Below are positions 41,465 to 50,952 of a DNA stretch of 51,446 bases, piece after piece. The translations under genes and the position numbers were made by a program. The notes below the pieces were generated by a model. The model did not search any database, was not told the origin of the DNA, and was given only the letters and a program-made list of their open reading frames with translations. This stretch comes from JANXSS01 sp043729515. Its GTDB lineage: Bacteria > Pseudomonadota > Gammaproteobacteria > Burkholderiales > Burkholderiaceae_D. The DNA lies in assembly GCA_043729515.1 (NCBI GenBank), contig JAYTLK010000111.1, forward strand, positions 1 through 51,446. The letters run 5' to 3'. Positions within the stretch are counted from its first letter, which is position 1, and each line of letters begins with the position of its first letter.

Positions 41465-42691
41465 ATGGGCACTGCCGCACCGGCTGTGCCCGTCCGGCCT
41501 GCCGCCGATGGCACCGATGGTCCGCTGATCGTGCACCTGGTGTATCGCCTGGATTTCGGTGGCCTCGAAAATCTGCTGGTCGAGCGCATCAACCGCATGC
41601 CGGCCGACGCCTATCGCCATGCGGTGGTCTGCCTGACCGACTACACGGCGTTTGCCGAGCGCATCCAGAAACCGGGCGTCACATTGCATGCACTGCACAA
41701 GACGCCGGGGCTGTCGCTCGGCACGCATGCGGCATTGTGGACACTGTTGCGCCGGCTGCGCCCGGCGATCCTGCATACCTACAATTTGTCGGCGATCGAA
41801 TATGCGCCGGCTGCCTTGCTGGCAGGGGTACCGATCCGCATCAACGGCGCGCACGGGCGCGATGCCGGCGATCCCGACGGCACCAATCGCAAGCACAATC
41901 TGCTGCGCCGCCTGATGCTGCCGTTCTACGACTGTTGCTATGCGAATTCGGCCGATTTGCTGGCCTGGAGCCGCAGCGTGGTCGGCGTGCCGGTGGCGCG
42001 CAGCCGGTTGCTGTCGAACGGCATCGATGCGGAAAAATTCCATCCACGCGATGCTGCGCATGCGGCCGCCGTCACACCGTTTGCCGCTGACAGCATCGTC
42101 ATCGGCAGCGTCGGCCGCATTCAAGACGTCAAGGACCACGCCAGCCTGGTCGATGCCTTCATCGCCCTGCGCGCCGCCCTGCCTGCCCTGCGCGAGCGGT
42201 TGGCGCTGCTGATCGTCGGCGATGGTCCGTTGCTGGCGCCACTGCGGGCCAAGGTCGAGGCGGCCGGCATCGCCGACCGGGTCTGGCTGCCGGGAGCGCG
42301 CAGCGATGTCGCCGACCTGTTGCGGGCGATGACGATCTTCGCCATGCCCTCGCTGGCCGAGGGGACGCCCGGCTCGGCGCTGGAAGCCATGGCCAGCGGC
42401 CTGCCGGTGGTTGGCACGCGGGTCGGTGGCCTGCCCGAGGTCATCGACGAAGGCGCGACCGGCATGCTGGTGCCGCCGGCCGCGCCGCAAGCCATGGCCG
42501 CGGCGCTGGCAGCCTATGTCACGGACCCGGCGCTGGCGACGGCGCACGGCGCGGCCGGCCGTGCGCGGGTGCTGCGGCACTACAACATGCCGGCCATGGT
42601 GGCCGGATACCAAGCGCTTTACGACATGCTGTGCGACCGTAAGCTGAAAAAAATGAAATCCAGGGAAATCAACAAATCATGTGCGGAATAG
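41465..42691 (+). CDS. XrtA/PEP-CTERM glycosyltransferase Stp2-type
   Basis: The 408-residue GT4 protein has IVHLVYRLDFGGLENLLVER at the start, donor-site IVIGSVGRIQDVKDHASLVDAF and EGTPGSALEAMASGLPVVGT. It matches the second PEP-CTERM sugar transferase. It begins 1 base after the xrtA stop and overlaps the asparagine synthase gene by 13 bases. The C-terminal tail is Lys-rich. Confidence 0.92.
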   Translation: MGTAAPAVPVRPAADGTDGPLIVHLVYRLDFGGLENLLVERINRMPADAYRHAVVCLTDYTAFAERIQKPGVTLHALHKTPGLSLGTHAALWTLLRRLRPAILHTYNLSAIEYAPAALLAGVPIRINGAHGRDAGDPDGTNRKHNLLRRLMLPFYDCCYANSADLLAWSRSVVGVPVARSRLLSNGIDAEKFHPRDAAHAAAVTPFAADSIVIGSVGRIQDVKDHASLVDAFIALRAALPALRERLALLIVGDGPLLAPLRAKVEAAGIADRVWLPGARSDVADLLRAMTIFAMPSLAEGTPGSALEAMASGLPVVGTRVGGLPEVIDEGATGMLVPPAAPQAMAAALAAYVTDPALATAHGAAGRARVLRHYNMPAMVAGYQALYDMLCDRKLKKMKSREINKSCAE

Positions 42692-44577
42692 TCGGCATAG
42701 TGGATACGCGCGGTGCGCGCACGATCGATTCGGCGCTGGTGCGGCGCATGAACGAGACACAGCATCATCGCGGACCGGACGAAGGCGACGTCCATACCGA
42801 GCCGGGCGTCGGCTTCGGGCATCGGCGCCTGTCGATCATCGATCTGTCGTCGGGCCAGCAGCCGCTGTTCAATGAAGACCACAGCGTGGTGGTGGTCTTC
42901 AACGGCGAAATCTACAATTACCAGGAACTGATGGAAGAGCTGATCGGGCTCGGCCACGGCTTTCGGACGCGTTGCGACACCGAAGTCATCGTGCATGCCT
43001 GGGAAGAATGGGGCGAAGCCTGCGTCGAGCGTTTTCGGGGCATGTTCGCCTTCGGCCTTTGGGACCGCAATCAGCAGACTTTCTTCATGGCGCGCGACCG
43101 CCTGGGCGTCAAGCCCCTCTACTACGCGGTCCTGCCGGACGGGCGCCTGATCTTCGGCTCCGAACTGAAGGCCCTGCGCGCCGTGCCGGAGCTGCCGCGT
43201 GAGATCGATGCCCGTGCGGTGGAAGATTACTTCGCCTACGGTTATGTGCCCGAGCCGAAGACCATCTACAGCGGCGCCTTGAAACTGGCGCCCGGCTACA
43301 TGCTCACGGTCCGCGTTGGCCAGACGGTCGGCGCACCGACCCGGTTCTGGGACGTGCCGTTCAAGCTGCACGAGCGCATGACCGAAAAGGATGCCGAGGG
43401 CGAGCTGATCACGCGCCTGCGCGAAGCGGTGAAGATTCGTCTGGTGGCCGAGGTGCCGCTGGGCGCGTTCCTGTCTGGCGGCGTGGACTCCAGCGCCATC
43501 GTCGCCATGATGGCCGGCCTGATGAAGGAACCCGTCAATACCTGTTCGATCGCCTTCAATGATCCGGCCTTCGATGAATCGAAATATGCGGCCCAGGTCG
43601 CGGCGCAATATCACACCAATCATCATTCCGACACGGTCGACACCGACGACTATGCGCTGCTCGACACGCTGGCCGATCTGTATGACGAGCCGTATGCCGA
43701 CAGTTCGGCGATTCCGACCTATCGCGTCTGCCAGCTTGCCAGGAAACGGGTGACGGTGGCATTGTCGGGCGACGGCGGCGACGAAAACCTGGCCGGCTAC
43801 CGGCGCTACAAATATGCGATGGCCGAGCACAGCGTGCGTTCGCGCATCCCGGCCGGCCTGCGCAAGCCGGTGTTCGGCATGCTCGGAAAAATGTATCCGA
43901 AAGCCGACTGGGCGCCGCGCATGTTCCGCGCCAAGACCACCTTCGAGGCGCTCTCGCGCGATCTGGTCGAAGGCTATTTTCATGGCGTGTCGATCATGCC
44001 GGACCGGATGCGCGCGCAGCTGTTTTCGCCAACGTTCCAGAAGTCGCTGCAGGGCTACCGCGCCATCGACGTCATGCAGGAACATGCGGCGCGCTCGCCG
44101 ACCGACGATCCGCTGTCGATGATTCAGTATCTCGACATGAAGACCTATCTGCCGGGCGACATCCTGACCAAGGTCGACCGCGCCAGCATGGCGCATGCGC
44201 TCGAAGTGCGGGTGCCGCTGCTGGACCACAAGCTGGTGGAATGGATTTCCGGCCTGCCGGCGGACATGAAGCTGCATGGCACCGAAGGCAAGTATGTGTT
44301 CAAGAAGAGCCTGGAAAAATTCCTTCCCGACGACATCCTGTATCGCAACAAGATGGGCTTTGCCGTGCCGCTGGCGGGCTGGTTCCGCGGGCCGTTGAAG
44401 CAGCGCGTGCGTGACTCGCTGCTCGGCCCGGTGCTGGCCGACAGCGGCATTTTCAATACCGGATTCCTGTCGGAGATGGTCGAGCAGCACCAGTCCGGGC
44501 GCCGTGATTACAGCGCCTCGATCTGGGCGCTCCTGATGTTCGAAGCGTTCCTGCGCAAAGAATTGCAGGGAGCGTAA
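42679..44577 (+). CDS. XrtA-associated amidotransferase, asparagine synthase-like
   Basis: The 632-residue protein starts MCGIVGIVDT with the catalytic Cys2 of class II glutamine amidotransferases, then the ATP-pyrophosphatase signature LSGGVDSSAI and SGDGGDEN. The family member in XrtA loci (about 630 residues) is thought to amidate a sugar acid or a protein rather than to make asparagine; in Zoogloea-like bacteria such a gene is needed for flocculation (from memory). The position between glycosyltransferases supports a role in polymer modification. Confidence 0.94.
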   Translation: MCGIVGIVDTRGARTIDSALVRRMNETQHHRGPDEGDVHTEPGVGFGHRRLSIIDLSSGQQPLFNEDHSVVVVFNGEIYNYQELMEELIGLGHGFRTRCDTEVIVHAWEEWGEACVERFRGMFAFGLWDRNQQTFFMARDRLGVKPLYYAVLPDGRLIFGSELKALRAVPELPREIDARAVEDYFAYGYVPEPKTIYSGALKLAPGYMLTVRVGQTVGAPTRFWDVPFKLHERMTEKDAEGELITRLREAVKIRLVAEVPLGAFLSGGVDSSAIVAMMAGLMKEPVNTCSIAFNDPAFDESKYAAQVAAQYHTNHHSDTVDTDDYALLDTLADLYDEPYADSSAIPTYRVCQLARKRVTVALSGDGGDENLAGYRRYKYAMAEHSVRSRIPAGLRKPVFGMLGKMYPKADWAPRMFRAKTTFEALSRDLVEGYFHGVSIMPDRMRAQLFSPTFQKSLQGYRAIDVMQEHAARSPTDDPLSMIQYLDMKTYLPGDILTKVDRASMAHALEVRVPLLDHKLVEWISGLPADMKLHGTEGKYVFKKSLEKFLPDDILYRNKMGFAVPLAGWFRGPLKQRVRDSLLGPVLADSGIFNTGFLSEMVEQHQSGRRDYSASIWALLMFEAFLRKELQGA

Positions 44578-44580
44578 GCA

Positions 44581-45795
44581 ATGCGCATCCTGCATGTTCT
44601 CGACCACTCGATTCCGCTGCACAGTGGGTACACCTTCCGCACGCTGTCGATCCTGAAACAGCAACGCGCGCTCGGTTGGGAAACCCTGCATCTGACCGGT
44701 CCGAAGCAAGGGAGCTATCAGGCCGACCGCGAGACGGTCGACGGCATGCTGTTCTACCGCACGCCACCAGCGGCCGGCGCGCTGGCCAGGCTGCCGGTGC
44801 TGAACCAGCTGGCGGTGATCGACGCCCTGGCAAAGCGCCTGCTGGAAGTGGCGACCGACACCCGGCCGGATATCCTGCATGCGCATTCGCCGGCCTTGAA
44901 CGGCGTGGCGGCGCTGCGGGTCGGACGCAAGCTCGGTATTCCGGTGGTCTATGAAATCCGTGCCTTCTGGGAAGACGCGGCAGTCGACCATGGCACCAGC
45001 CGCGAATGGGGCCTGCGTTACCGCCTGACGCGCGCCATGGAAACCCATGTGCTGCAGCGGGCCAACGCCGCCACCACGATCTGCGAAGGCTTGCGTGCCG
45101 AGATCGTCACGCGCGGCATTCCAGCGTCCAAAGTGACGGTCATTCCGAATGCGGTCAATGTCGCCGATTTCAGCATCGACGGGTCGCGTGACGAAGCGCT
45201 CGCCACCCAGCTCGGCATTGCCGGCAAGACGGTACTGGGCTTCATCGGCTCTTTCTACGCCTATGAAGGCCTGGACATCCTGCTGCGCGCCCTGCCCGCC
45301 ATGCTGGCCGGGAATCCGGCGCTCAAGGTGCTGCTGGTCGGCGGCGGCCCGCAAGATGCGAATTTGAAAGCGCTGGCGCGCGAACTCGGCGTGCAAGACA
45401 GCATCATCTTCACCGGCCGGGTGCCGCACGACCAGGTGCAGCGTTATTACAACCTGATCGACGTGCTGGTCTATCCGCGCCTGAAGATGCGCCTGACGGA
45501 TCTGGTCACGCCCTTGAAACCGCTGGAGGCGATGGCGCAAGGCCGGATCCTGGTGGCCTCTGATGTGGGCGGCCATCGTGAACTGATCGACGATGGCAAG
45601 ACCGGCGTGCTGTTCGACGCCGGTGATCCGCAGGCGCTGGCCGCGCGCGTGCTGGCGCTGCTGGCGGCGCCTGAAAGCTGGCAGGCGCTGCGGGTGGCCG
45701 GACGCCATTATGTCGACACCGAACGCAACTGGGCTGCAAGCGTGGCGCGCTATGGCGCGGTCTATGCCAGCCTGCCGAAGGCCCGCGCCGCATGA
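44581..45795 (+). CDS. Exosortase A-associated GT4 glycosyltransferase
   Basis: The 404-residue protein starts MRILHVLDHSIPLHSGYTFR, a beginning characteristic of a glycosyltransferase family found in exosortase A loci. It has DILHAHSPALNG, a donor-site LGFIGSFYAYEGLDILLRAL and VTPLKPLEAMAQGRILVASD. It lies 3 bases after the amidotransferase gene and overlaps the next gene by 4 bases. Confidence 0.92.
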   Translation: MRILHVLDHSIPLHSGYTFRTLSILKQQRALGWETLHLTGPKQGSYQADRETVDGMLFYRTPPAAGALARLPVLNQLAVIDALAKRLLEVATDTRPDILHAHSPALNGVAALRVGRKLGIPVVYEIRAFWEDAAVDHGTSREWGLRYRLTRAMETHVLQRANAATTICEGLRAEIVTRGIPASKVTVIPNAVNVADFSIDGSRDEALATQLGIAGKTVLGFIGSFYAYEGLDILLRALPAMLAGNPALKVLLVGGGPQDANLKALARELGVQDSIIFTGRVPHDQVQRYYNLIDVLVYPRLKMRLTDLVTPLKPLEAMAQGRILVASDVGGHRELIDDGKTGVLFDAGDPQALAARVLALLAAPESWQALRVAGRHYVDTERNWAASVARYGAVYASLPKARAA

Positions 45796-47021
45796 AGCTG
45801 TTGACGTTCACGACGCTGTTTCCGAATGCCGACAAACCGACCCACGCGATCTTCGTGGAAACCCGCCTGCGCCATCTGGTGGCCAGCGGCGAGGTGGTCT
45901 CGCGCGTGGTGGCGCCGGTGCCCTGGTTTCCTTCGACCGATGCCCGCTTCGGACGGTATGCCGGTTACGCCCGCATTCCCGCCACCGAAAAGCGGTCCGG
46001 CCTCACCGTCGACCATCCCCGTTATCTGTCGATTCCGAAGATCGGCATGAACGCCGCGCCGTGGCTGATGGCCCGTGCTGCCAGGAACTCCGTGGCACGC
46101 CTGCTCGACGAGGGATACGACTTCGACCTGATCGACGCGCATTACTTTTATCCGGATGGCGTCGCGGCCGCGCTGCTGGGAAAATATTTCAACAAGCCGG
46201 TAGTGATCACGGCCCGCGGCTCCGACATCAGCCTGATCCCGCGCCATGCGATTCCCCGCCGGCAAATCTTGTGGGCAGCGCGCCGCGCCAGCGCCATCAT
46301 CACGGTATGCAATGCGCTGAAGGACGAACTGGTCGCGCTCGGCGTGGCGCCGGAGAAGATCACGCCGCTGCGCAATGGCGTCGACCTGCAGCGTTTTCAG
46401 CTGGTCGACGGGACGCAGCGGGCCCTGCTGCGGGCCGAACTCGGCTTGTCGGCCGATCGATACACATTGCTGTCGGCCGGGCATCTGGTGCCGGTCAAGG
46501 GACATGACCTGGTGATCGGCGCCATGCCGATGCTGGTGGACATGCAGCTCCTGATTGCCGGCGCGGGTGTCGAACGCGTCCGCCTGGAACGCCTGGCGCA
46601 GACGCTGGGCGTGGCCGACCGGGTGCGGTTTCTGGGTGCACTGCCGCAGGAGCAGCTGGCGCGCACCTACGCCGCCGTCGATGCGCTGGTGCTGGCGTCG
46701 AGCCGGGAAGGTTGGGCAAACGTGCTGCTTGAAGCGATGGCCTGCGGCACGCCGGTCGTGGCGAGCCGAGTGTGGGGCACGCCGGAAGTGGTCGCCTCGC
46801 CGGATGCCGGCCTGTTGATGCAGGCGCGCTCCGCGCGTGGCGTGGCCGATGCCGTCAATGCGCTGCGCACTGCCAGCCCGGAGCGCGGCGCCACCCGGCG
46901 CTATGCCGAGCGTTTCAGCTGGGACGACACCACCGCCGGACAGCTGCGGCTGTTTCGCGCAATCCTGCAGGTGCCGGGATCGCGACCGATGGGAAATGAA
47001 GGATTGATCAGCAATGTCTAA
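45792..47021 (+). CDS. GT4 glycosyltransferase
   Basis: The 409-residue GT-B protein starts MKLLTFTTLFPNADKPTHAI, has DLIDAHYFYPDGVAAALLGK, ITARGSDISLIP, donor site LLSAGHLVPVKGHDLVIGAM and EGWANVLLEAMACGTPVVAS. It should add a sugar to the growing repeat unit. The acceptor and donor are not predictable. It is coupled at both ends: ATGA overlap upstream, 8-base overlap downstream. Confidence 0.9.
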   Translation: MKLLTFTTLFPNADKPTHAIFVETRLRHLVASGEVVSRVVAPVPWFPSTDARFGRYAGYARIPATEKRSGLTVDHPRYLSIPKIGMNAAPWLMARAARNSVARLLDEGYDFDLIDAHYFYPDGVAAALLGKYFNKPVVITARGSDISLIPRHAIPRRQILWAARRASAIITVCNALKDELVALGVAPEKITPLRNGVDLQRFQLVDGTQRALLRAELGLSADRYTLLSAGHLVPVKGHDLVIGAMPMLVDMQLLIAGAGVERVRLERLAQTLGVADRVRFLGALPQEQLARTYAAVDALVLASSREGWANVLLEAMACGTPVVASRVWGTPEVVASPDAGLLMQARSARGVADAVNALRTASPERGATRRYAERFSWDDTTAGQLRLFRAILQVPGSRPMGNEGLISNV

Positions 47022-48570
47022 CGAAACACCCGGCGAATCTCCCGGCAAGCCGGCCGCCGACGCGTCGACCATCAACGAGCGCATGGCAAAGGGCATCGTC
47101 TGGATGGTGGGCGCCCGCCTGATGGACCGTTCGATCGGCATCGTCAGCACCCTGATCCTGGCACGCCTGCTGGTGCCGGGCGACTTCGGCCTGGTTGCCA
47201 TGGCCACCGCCATCGGCGGCATTCTCGATCTGCTCGGCGCCTTCAGCTTCGACATCGCCCTGATCCAGAAAACCGATGCCGAGCCGAAGCACTACAACAC
47301 GGTCTGGACCTTCAACTTCATCTTTGGCGTTACCTGCGGCATTGCCATGATCCTGCTGGCCCACCCGGCGGCGACCTTCTATCGCGAGCCGCGGCTGGTG
47401 ACCGTGATGTACGTGCTGTCGATCTCTTACTTCACCGGCGTGTTTTCCAACATCGGCGTCATCAGCTTCCGCAAGAACCTCGATTTCGGCAGTGAGTTCC
47501 TGCTGATTTTCCTGAAGCGCATCGTCACTTTCGCCGTCACCGCCGTTGCTGCCTTCATGCTGCGCTCTTACTGGGCACTGCTGATCGGCATGACGACCGG
47601 GCGCATCGTCGGCACTTTTCTGAGTTACCGGATGAGTTCCTACAGGCCCTGGTTCACGTTGTCGGCGGCGCGTGAATTATTCGGTTTCTCAAAGTGGATG
47701 CTGATCAATAACATGTTGAACTTCATGCTCAACAGCGGCTGCACGTTCGTCATCGGACGCCTGTTCGGCGTCACCGCCCTGGGCATCTATGCCGTCTCTT
47801 ATGAAATCTCCAGCCTGCCCTCGACCGAACTGGTGGCGCCGATCAACCGCGCCACCTTTCCCGGTTTTGCCAAGATGGCGAATCTGGCCGAAGTTGCTTC
47901 GGCCTACCTGAAACTGTTCGGCATGATCTGCCTGGTGATCCTGCCGGTCGGCATCGGCATCGCCGCCGTGGCTGAATCCGTGGTGCTGACCATCCTCGGC
48001 ACGAAATGGGTCACGGCGATTCCCCTGATCCAGATCCTGGCGATCCACGGCGCCATTGCAGCGACCCAAGGCAACAACGGTTCGGTCTGGCTGGCGCTCG
48101 GCCGGCCGCGGGAAATGACCGGGCTGGTTGCCGTCTTTCTCCTGATCCTGTTCCCGGGCCTGTACCTGTACATGCATGCGTACGGCGTCGTTGGCGCCGG
48201 TTTTGCCTACCTGACAGCGAACTTGTTGACACTGCCTTACGCGATGTCGATTACCCGCCGCCTGTTGAAATTCAGCTGGGGCCAGCTCACGGCCGTCATC
48301 TGGCGACCGCTCGTGAGCGTGATCGTCATGTATGCGAGCGTGCGCCTGCTCCATGCGCAGCTGGACATTGCGATGCCGCTGCTGCGCCTGCTGATCGAAA
48401 GCGCTTTCGGTGCCATCGTCTATGTCGCGCTGATACTCTTGCTGTGGTCGTCGAGCAGTCGTCCGCCCGGGGCGGAAACCTACTGCCTGGAACGGGTCCG
48501 GGGCGCGCTGGGCGGACTACGTGGAAAGTGGCGGAAATTGCGCATGCGCCATCACCCCGATCCTGCCTGA
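47014..48570 (+). CDS. Wzx/WzxC-like oligosaccharide flippase
   Basis: The 518-residue protein has at least twelve hydrophobic helices and the MOP/MATE-like polysaccharide transporter pattern: GIVWMVGARLMDRSIGIVST near the start, RLLVPGDFGLVAMATAIGG, and PTELVAPINRATFPGF-like segments. It moves the lipid-linked repeat across the inner membrane before polymerisation. It is the last gene of the plus-strand operon. No separate Wzy polymerase was found in the window; it may lie outside. Confidence 0.9.
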   Translation: MSNETPGESPGKPAADASTINERMAKGIVWMVGARLMDRSIGIVSTLILARLLVPGDFGLVAMATAIGGILDLLGAFSFDIALIQKTDAEPKHYNTVWTFNFIFGVTCGIAMILLAHPAATFYREPRLVTVMYVLSISYFTGVFSNIGVISFRKNLDFGSEFLLIFLKRIVTFAVTAVAAFMLRSYWALLIGMTTGRIVGTFLSYRMSSYRPWFTLSAARELFGFSKWMLINNMLNFMLNSGCTFVIGRLFGVTALGIYAVSYEISSLPSTELVAPINRATFPGFAKMANLAEVASAYLKLFGMICLVILPVGIGIAAVAESVVLTILGTKWVTAIPLIQILAIHGAIAATQGNNGSVWLALGRPREMTGLVAVFLLILFPGLYLYMHAYGVVGAGFAYLTANLLTLPYAMSITRRLLKFSWGQLTAVIWRPLVSVIVMYASVRLLHAQLDIAMPLLRLLIESAFGAIVYVALILLLWSSSSRPPGAETYCLERVRGALGGLRGKWRKLRMRHHPDPA

Positions 48571-48671
48571 ACAGCGGGCGCTTTGCTGCGCCTGTTTACG
48601 GTCTGAGGCTGAGGCTGAGTCCATGTCTGCTTCGTGGCATCGGCTGAACGATCGTCTCACCCGCCCGCTCG

Positions 48672-49679
48672 TCACTTCACGTTTGCCAGCGCCTGTGCCT
48701 GCTGCACCCGGAACAGCCGGCACAGCAACCGCATGAACAGCGGCACGCGGCGGCTCAGATCCGGCGGCCCGTAACGTCGCATCAGGAAATCATGAATGCC
48801 CAACAGGGATGCGTCGCCCTGGCGCATGAATCCCTTGCGATACAGTTTGTTGGCTTCGAACAACGACTGATCGAGCAGCTTCAGCAACAGCATCTTGCGG
48901 AATGGCGCGGGCGTGTGCTGATACCAGAAGATCAGGTAATTGCGCTTCATGAGATAAAAATAATAGGCCGGCCGGTCGGTCTCGGTGCGGAATTGCGGAT
49001 GGCGTACCACCGCGTCGAACACGACCCGGCTGTGCCAGCCTGCCCGCGACAGGCGTGCGGCAATGTCGTCGTCTTCGAAATAGGCAAACAGACGCTCGTC
49101 GAGCAGCCCGACCTCGCGCAATGCCGCAACCCGGAACAGGATGGCGGTACCGAGTACCCATAAATGCTCGGCCGATTTTTCATGCAACTTTTTGCTTTCT
49201 TCAACATCAAACCGCGGGCTTTGCCGATGTGACCAGTCATGCATGGCGCCAGCGAACTGCACCTTGCGGGCGTCTTCCAGGGTCACGATGACTGGCGAGG
49301 CAGCGCCGCATCGCGGGTCAGCCTGCATGGCGGCAGTCAGCGTCGCCAGGGTCTGGCGTTCTTCGATCAGGGCGTCGCTGTTGACCAGCCAGATATAGTC
49401 GTGCCGGCAATCGATTGCCTGGCGGATCGCGATGTTGTGGCCACCGGCGAAACCGTGGTTGCGCTCTTCCCGGTGCAGCACGACATCCGCTCGCGCATGT
49501 TGCAGCAGGCCTTGCCGCAGCCGCTGGAAATCGTCGCGCTCCGAACCGTTATCGATGACGATCAGCGATAGGGTGACTCCGGGTGGGATGGCAAGGTCCA
49601 GCACCGACTGCACGCAGGCCAGCGTGGCGTCGGCTGTGTTCCAGTTGAGAATACTGATCAGGATTGTTTGGATGGACAT
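48672..49679 (-). CDS. Family 2 glycosyltransferase (rhamnosyltransferase-like)
   Basis: The 335-residue GT-A protein starts MSIQTILISILNWNTADATL, has IVIDNGSERD, HGFAGGHNIAIRQAI and the divalent-metal DDDIAARL region. It resembles dTDP-rhamnosyl transferases of polysaccharide clusters. It is transcribed convergently towards the flippase gene with a 101-base gap containing nothing recognisable. It is divergent from the next GT2 gene. Confidence 0.88.
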   Translation of the reverse strand: MSIQTILISILNWNTADATLACVQSVLDLAIPPGVTLSLIVIDNGSERDDFQRLRQGLLQHARADVVLHREERNHGFAGGHNIAIRQAIDCRHDYIWLVNSDALIEERQTLATLTAAMQADPRCGAASPVIVTLEDARKVQFAGAMHDWSHRQSPRFDVEESKKLHEKSAEHLWVLGTAILFRVAALREVGLLDERLFAYFEDDDIAARLSRAGWHSRVVFDAVVRHPQFRTETDRPAYYFYLMKRNYLIFWYQHTPAPFRKMLLLKLLDQSLFEANKLYRKGFMRQGDASLLGIHDFLMRRYGPPDLSRRVPLFMRLLCRLFRVQQAQALANVK

Positions 49680-49833
49680 ACGTCTTGCCTGCAGAAAAAA
49701 AGCGTGCCGGAATGGTTGCTGGTCATTTTACTGTTGTCATTAATGCATCGTAGCGTGATTTCCGTGAATAATGCGTGACACCGAACTTAGTCCTGCGGGC
49801 GTCGCACGGTTTGCTTCATTTCAAAGAGACGAC

Positions 49834-50862
49834 ATGAATGACATCAATGGGACGACCGGCACCGCCGACACTACCGGCACCAATCTCACCTGCGGCGTGG
49901 CCTTGTGCACCTTTAACGGCCAGCAGTACCTCCAGGCACAACTTGACAGCATCGCCGCCCAGTCAGTGCTGCCCGACCGCATCGTCGTCTGTGACGATGG
50001 TTCGACCGACGGTACCTGGGCGTTGCTCATTGCCTGGCAAGCGCGCTGCCTGATGCCGGTCAGCCTGCACCGCAATACCCAGCGCCAGAACGTGACGGCA
50101 AATTTTGCACAGGCCATCGAGCGGCTCGATACCGACTTGATTTTTCTGTGCGACCAGGACGACATCTGGCTGCCCGACAAGGTCGCGCGCATGCGCCAGG
50201 CTTTCCAGGAAGACCCGCAGATACTGCTGGTCCATTCGGATGCCGAACTGATCGATGGCGATGGCCGGGCGCTTGGCAAGACGCTGCTGGGTGAACTCGC
50301 AGTCGATGCAATCGAGCGTGCCGCGATCCATTGCCGACGCGCTTTCGAGGTGCTGGTGCGGCGCAACGTCATCACCGGCGCGACCACGGCGATCCGGCGC
50401 TCGTTGCTGGCACAGGCGCTGCCGATGCCGCGCGGCTTCTTCCATGATGAATGGCTGGGATTCGTGGCTTGCCTGACTGGCCGCGTCGCACTGCTGGACG
50501 AGGCGACGATTCGCTATCGTCAGCATGGTGGCAACGTGGTCGGCGTACGACGCCTGCCATGGCAAATGGTCCTGCGACAATACTGGTGGCAGATCAACAA
50601 GCCCGATTCGCGGGAAGACGTCCGCCGTACCTTGATGATGCGGGAGGTCCTGTTCGACCGCATTGCCCGGCGCTCCCTGGTGCGCCCGGATCAGTTGCCG
50701 GCGTTGCAGGAAGCGGTTGCCTTTGCCCGTTTTCGCAGCGCGCCGCCGCAACGCAGCGTGGTACGCACCGCCCATGCGGCCTGGCATCTCTTGTGTGGAA
50801 AATATTGGCGTTCGACGCCACTGCCGTTCCTGGAATTCACGCGCGACGTGATCAACCGTTGA
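49834..50862 (+). CDS. Family 2 glycosyltransferase
   Basis: The 342-residue protein has the GT2 start CGVALCTFNGQQYLQAQLDS, IVVCDDGSTDGT, the metal-site DLIFLCDQDDIWLPDKV, and a C-terminal FHDEWLGFVACLTGR with helical tail, as in WcaA-like alpha-L-rhamnosyl or galactosyl transferases. The ATG at 49834 has AAGAG upstream; the frame is open to 49771. It is followed by a methyltransferase gene on the same strand. Confidence 0.88.
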   Translation: MNDINGTTGTADTTGTNLTCGVALCTFNGQQYLQAQLDSIAAQSVLPDRIVVCDDGSTDGTWALLIAWQARCLMPVSLHRNTQRQNVTANFAQAIERLDTDLIFLCDQDDIWLPDKVARMRQAFQEDPQILLVHSDAELIDGDGRALGKTLLGELAVDAIERAAIHCRRAFEVLVRRNVITGATTAIRRSLLAQALPMPRGFFHDEWLGFVACLTGRVALLDEATIRYRQHGGNVVGVRRLPWQMVLRQYWWQINKPDSREDVRRTLMMREVLFDRIARRSLVRPDQLPALQEAVAFARFRSAPPQRSVVRTAHAAWHLLCGKYWRSTPLPFLEFTRDVINR

Positions 50863-50952
50863 TCTGCCGGACATTCTCTTTCCCGTGGCCCTTCAACCAT
50901 CAAAAGGGTACCGCGCCACGAACTGCATCGCCTTCTGATTTACTTTGATTAC

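Noticed and set aside
42619..45708. 1029-codon minus-strand frame opposite the amidotransferase and a glycosyltransferase gene
   Set aside because: It is very long, but the sense frames encode intact recognised enzymes with catalytic motifs; the antisense translation has the composition of codon-bias shadows.
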